A DNA stretch of 64,000 nucleotides, from positions 33,300,691 to 33,364,690 of the forward strand of contig OZ024862.1 of the NCBI GenBank assembly GCA_964017155.1, written 5' to 3'. The notes under the pieces are model-generated. The model had not been told where the DNA came from. It made no database searches and worked only from the letters and a program-made list of their open reading frames with translations. Shown here piece after piece: positions 61,679 through 64,000 of this stretch (position 1 is its first letter; each line of letters opens with the position of its first letter). The stretch is from Oasisia sp. SBJ-2009 (taxonomy: Eukaryota; Annelida; Polychaeta; Sabellida; Siboglinidae). The position numbers and the translations under genes are program-made.

Positions 61679-63423
61679 CGCTTGTTAAGTAAATTCTATC
61701 TCTAGTCTGGTTATGCAGAACGAAGGAAGTTATTTCGTGTGACACCATTTGGTGTCTGGTGTAGCATGTAATATTTGACAGTGCCAGTGGGTGAGAACAG
61801 TTGACCTTTAAAGGGATACTCCAGTCAGTGAGAGGTTCACAGTATTAACTTACATATGTATACTATATTAGTTGTGCCTAGTAATTGTGCACAAAGATCG
61901 CTAATAAACAATTAGTTATAGTTTAGTGGTATCAAAAACATGCTGCCTTAGATTCAGGGCGCTGCCATCTTGAGACTTATGCGCCAATGACGTAAGCCAA
62001 ATCGCTTACGTCATTGGCGCATTATTGAAAAAGGCAAGGATTGGCGGAATCTTTGCAAATAATTGTGATAGGGACGTAAGCAATCTGGGATGTACTGGAT
62101 ACCTCAAATACCATTGGACAGACATAGGTTGTACGAACATGCATGCGCCAGTGACGTAAGCGGTTTACGTCTCTGGCGCATAAGTCTCAAGATGGCAGCG
62201 CCCTGAATGCAACATGGAGTGTTTCTTGTACAATTGTACTATAATTAATTGTTTATTTACGATCTGTGTGCACAATTACCATACAACCAATATATTATAC
62301 AGATGTAAGTAAATGCTGTGAATCTCTCACTGACTGGAGTATCCCTTTAACCTTGTTCCACACATTTCAACAATCTCATGATTCAGCACAACAATAGGGT
62401 GTGTGTAAACAACACAAGTCCAGAGAATACATCTACATAATTACCCCAGAAATGATTTCTCCAAAATAAGTTCAGTGGATAGAATGATAGCTAATGCAAC
62501 ATATGCGGGTGGCTGCATCTCCTAATGAAATTTGGCATGTTCTGGCTTTCTTTAGTCAGTCTCTGTTGCATCTCTGTCTTGTTTATACTGAAAATTGATT
62601 ATTTTCTTTTTTAGGCTACCTCTAAAGGAAAGAAAGGTATTGTTTATTTGTTCTATCCTAATCCACATTCATGGACATTACATATTTCTTATAGCAAAAA
62701 TATGATGTCTTCTGTTTAAAGTTATATACCATGTAATTTTCCATTGATGAGGTAAAATGAACATAATATTGAGCGCAATATGGCCTAGTGGTCAACGATA
62801 TCGCAAAATATATCGCAACTCTGTGCTCATCACATCATGGTCATGTATCCTGCAAATGGTTCAAACATTTCACCCCCTCTCTAAGTCAGACATCTGGCTA
62901 CAGATGTCTACATGATTATAAATTGATGTTATTTTGACTGGTCTGCATTGTTAGGAAGGTTTATGTGATTATAATAACACAACTGACAGAATTATAATGA
63001 AACCAATTGCAAGACAGAAACAAATTGCCTTCTTTTCACCAAAGTCAAGTAATTATTTAGAAAGTATCAACTAGGTTGTGCCATCAGTGTTCTTACCATA
63101 TTTTAGCATTTTAAAGTGCATGCTTATGTCTGAGAATTAATTGTTATGCATGGGTTTGCTTCTGTAGAAAGGGTGTATGTGTGCATCTGTTAAATGCTAA
63201 GCAATGTGCGTCTTGGGAAACACTGCAGCATGCTAAAGTAATTAGTGAATATTATAGTCACAGTGCCAAAAACACCAATAGTGTTACATCACTAAAATTA
63301 ATATATCATTCCTTTTTAATCATGTTGATATACCTTGGTAGATTTATTATTATCATATGAATGTCGTGAAAACAAAAGCATTTGTTTTTAGGTTCAAAGA
63401 AGAAGAGAAAGAAGTTTCACTGA
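53521..63423 (+). CDS. NGDN: Neuroguidin (NGDN), Sas10/Utp3/C1D family, about 13 exons
   Basis: NGDN is the Lcp5-related nucleolar protein of small-subunit ribosome assembly; in vertebrates it also binds eIF4E/CPEB. Exons: 54546-54674, 55171-55308, 56006-56090, 56557-56609, 58004-58112, 58584-58708, 59713-59768, 60119-60167, 60788-60883, 61488-61520, 62615-62636 and 63392-63423, all phase-compatible, about 308 residues plus exon 1 (human about 315). Landmarks: GISFLEVKYHLLLDYLMNLT and RLVEIRTVLEKMRPIDQKLK (Sas10/C1D domain), DPLRFKANPSN, an acidic GEGEGEG stretch, YKPPKLAAMHY, RKRALSSSIMQDL, FGDIRALTGG and a lysine-rich tail (GSKKKRKKFH). Exon 1 is uncertain: ATGGAAATG/GTAACA at 53521-53529 fits best; ATGGGCGAATATAAT at 53945 with a weak donor is the alternative. 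Donor GTTGGT after 60167 is non-optimal. Confidence 0.93.
57076..57667. mobile_element. TTAA-flanked MITE with long TIRs and a duplicated head, in an NGDN intron
   Basis: It starts AGGGAATAACAACAAGGCAT and ends with its reverse complement, flanked by TTAA at 57072-57075 and 57668-57671. A second, similar head (AGGGAATAACAAGAAGGCAT) follows another TTAA at 57300-57303, so the left third is duplicated in tandem. The inverted match is about 200 bp long and includes ATGACGTCAT. TTAA target and A/CCC-type ends suggest a piggyBac-mobilised element. Confidence 0.85.
58703..58950 (+). repeat. 50-bp tandem repeat carrying five copies of the NGDN splice donor
   Basis: Units start at 58703, 58751, 58801, 58851 and 58901. 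Each begins GTCTGGGTGAGTGA, a copy of the exon end plus donor, and continues CACCAGTAGTTGTCACATCC. The authentic exon ends at 58708. Use of any later donor would add an in-frame TGA at 58739-58741. Confidence 0.92.
60497..60696. mobile_element. hAT-type MITE, 200 bp, in an NGDN intron
   Basis: It starts CAGGGTTGTTTGATTTAAAT and ends ATCATGATTTTTTTCAACCCTG in inverted match. Flanks TCCACAGT (60489-60496) and TCCAGAGT (60697-60704) are an 8-bp target duplication with one mismatch, as expected for hAT. Confidence 0.85.
61609..61677. repeat. (TG)n microsatellite in an NGDN intron
   Basis: About 33 TG units. Confidence 0.96.
61812..62346. mobile_element. TTAA-flanked MITE, 535 bp, in an NGDN intron
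   Basis: Ends AGGGATACTCCAGTCAGTGA and its reverse complement, flanked by TTAA at 61808-61811 and 62347-62350. The interior holds further mirrored blocks (CTTACGTCATTGGCGCAT, GCCATCTTGAGACTTATGCG). It has no ORF and is probably piggyBac-mobilised. Confidence 0.88.
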
Positions 63424-63457
63424 TTACATTTTTGTGTAATGTTAAATCTTAAATAAT

Positions 63458-63463
63458 AATAAA
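63458..63463 (+). terminator. NGDN polyadenylation signal AATAAA
   Basis: A canonical hexamer 35 bp after the TGA at 63421-63423, giving a very short 3' UTR. Confidence 0.75.
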
Positions 63464-63479
63464 CAAACCACATGACCTG

Positions 63480-64000
63480 TGTCAGATTTTTGTTTTGTAT
63501 TAATTGACTGTGTATTTTTCGTTTAAAAAAATTCTACAAAATAATGTGGAAAGATTGCCTTCTTTCAGAAGGTGCAATATATTTGTTAGACCTACACTGA
63601 AATATTAATTAAGGTTTTCATAATCAGAATCTTTGTAGTTTGACATCTGAAGGTGAATACATTGCATAACAGTTTCCCACATTGAATCATTGGTGGCACA
63701 GCAGGAGCACTGGTGTAAAGTTCCATTAGTGTCTCATGTTTAATTATGACGGTATCACAGCATTTAATATCTGATGAACACATTTGAAAAATGTCGTGGC
63801 CGACTAGACACAGGCTGTGAAGCTTGCATCAACTGTAACTAACATTGATGGCTATTTCCAGAATAGGATTTGGCATGTTGTTTAATGTCAGAAAAGCTGA
63901 TCTACCATATCATAAATTTAGAAAGATTGTTAGTAAAGGGGTTGCCATGGTAATAATTTGAGTTATAGGAATGGTTAGTTCTAGTGTCATGATAACCCAG
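63480..64000. other. Intergenic sequence after NGDN
   Basis: No gene or repeat recognised. Confidence 0.4.

Overview
This is a stretch of invertebrate animal nuclear DNA. It has intron-split genes with GT/AG junctions, AATAAA polyadenylation signals, metazoan non-LTR and Ty3/gypsy retroelements, many TIR-bearing MITEs and very abundant AC, TA and hexanucleotide microsatellites. The element repertoire and repeat load fit a marine invertebrate such as a mollusc or another lophotrochozoan, or a lancelet. The species cannot be named from sequence alone.

Layout. (1) 1-7 kb: the last three coding exons of an unidentified plus-strand gene (1116-2938), a tRNA-like SINE head, a CACGTG-rich tandem array (about 3.47-4.01 kb), an AACGAATTCGTT array, a possible small gene start at 4986 and compound microsatellites. 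(2) 7.18-43.77 kb: one giant imperfect palindrome. The left arm (7180-23443) reappears reverse-complemented in the right arm (23504-43771) across a spacer of about 60 bp. The arms contain no recognisable cellular gene. They hold shared fossil retroelements, minisatellites and microsatellites. Each arm also has private insertions: a CR1/L2-like LINE, a LINE 3' fragment and a 494-bp MITE on the left; a 1.93-kb LTR-like element, a 278-bp MITE, a 2.95-kb composite block with an RTE-like LINE, and a 1.04-kb piggyBac-type element on the right. For several of these the other arm shows the clean empty site, so they postdate the duplication. (3) 43.8-49.5 kb: LINE fragments, a decayed Ty3/gypsy pol gene (45.2-47.6 kb) and a stray copy of EMC4 exon 1 with its promoter. 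(4) 49.5-63.4 kb: two real housekeeping genes in divergent head-to-head arrangement, EMC4 (minus, five exons) and NGDN/neuroguidin (plus, about thirteen exons). They share a very short promoter with an ETS-type CCGGAAGT site. Their introns carry TTAA-flanked and hAT-type MITEs, a LINE relic and a tandem array of duplicated splice donors.

EMC4 (ER membrane protein insertion) and NGDN (ribosomal small-subunit assembly) are both broadly expressed, which suits a shared promoter. The most notable structure is the palindrome. Its axis lies inside a reverse transcriptase gene and its outer edges lie inside an endonuclease fragment. It could be a genuine inverted duplication or an assembly join of two haplotypes, and reads spanning the axis would decide.
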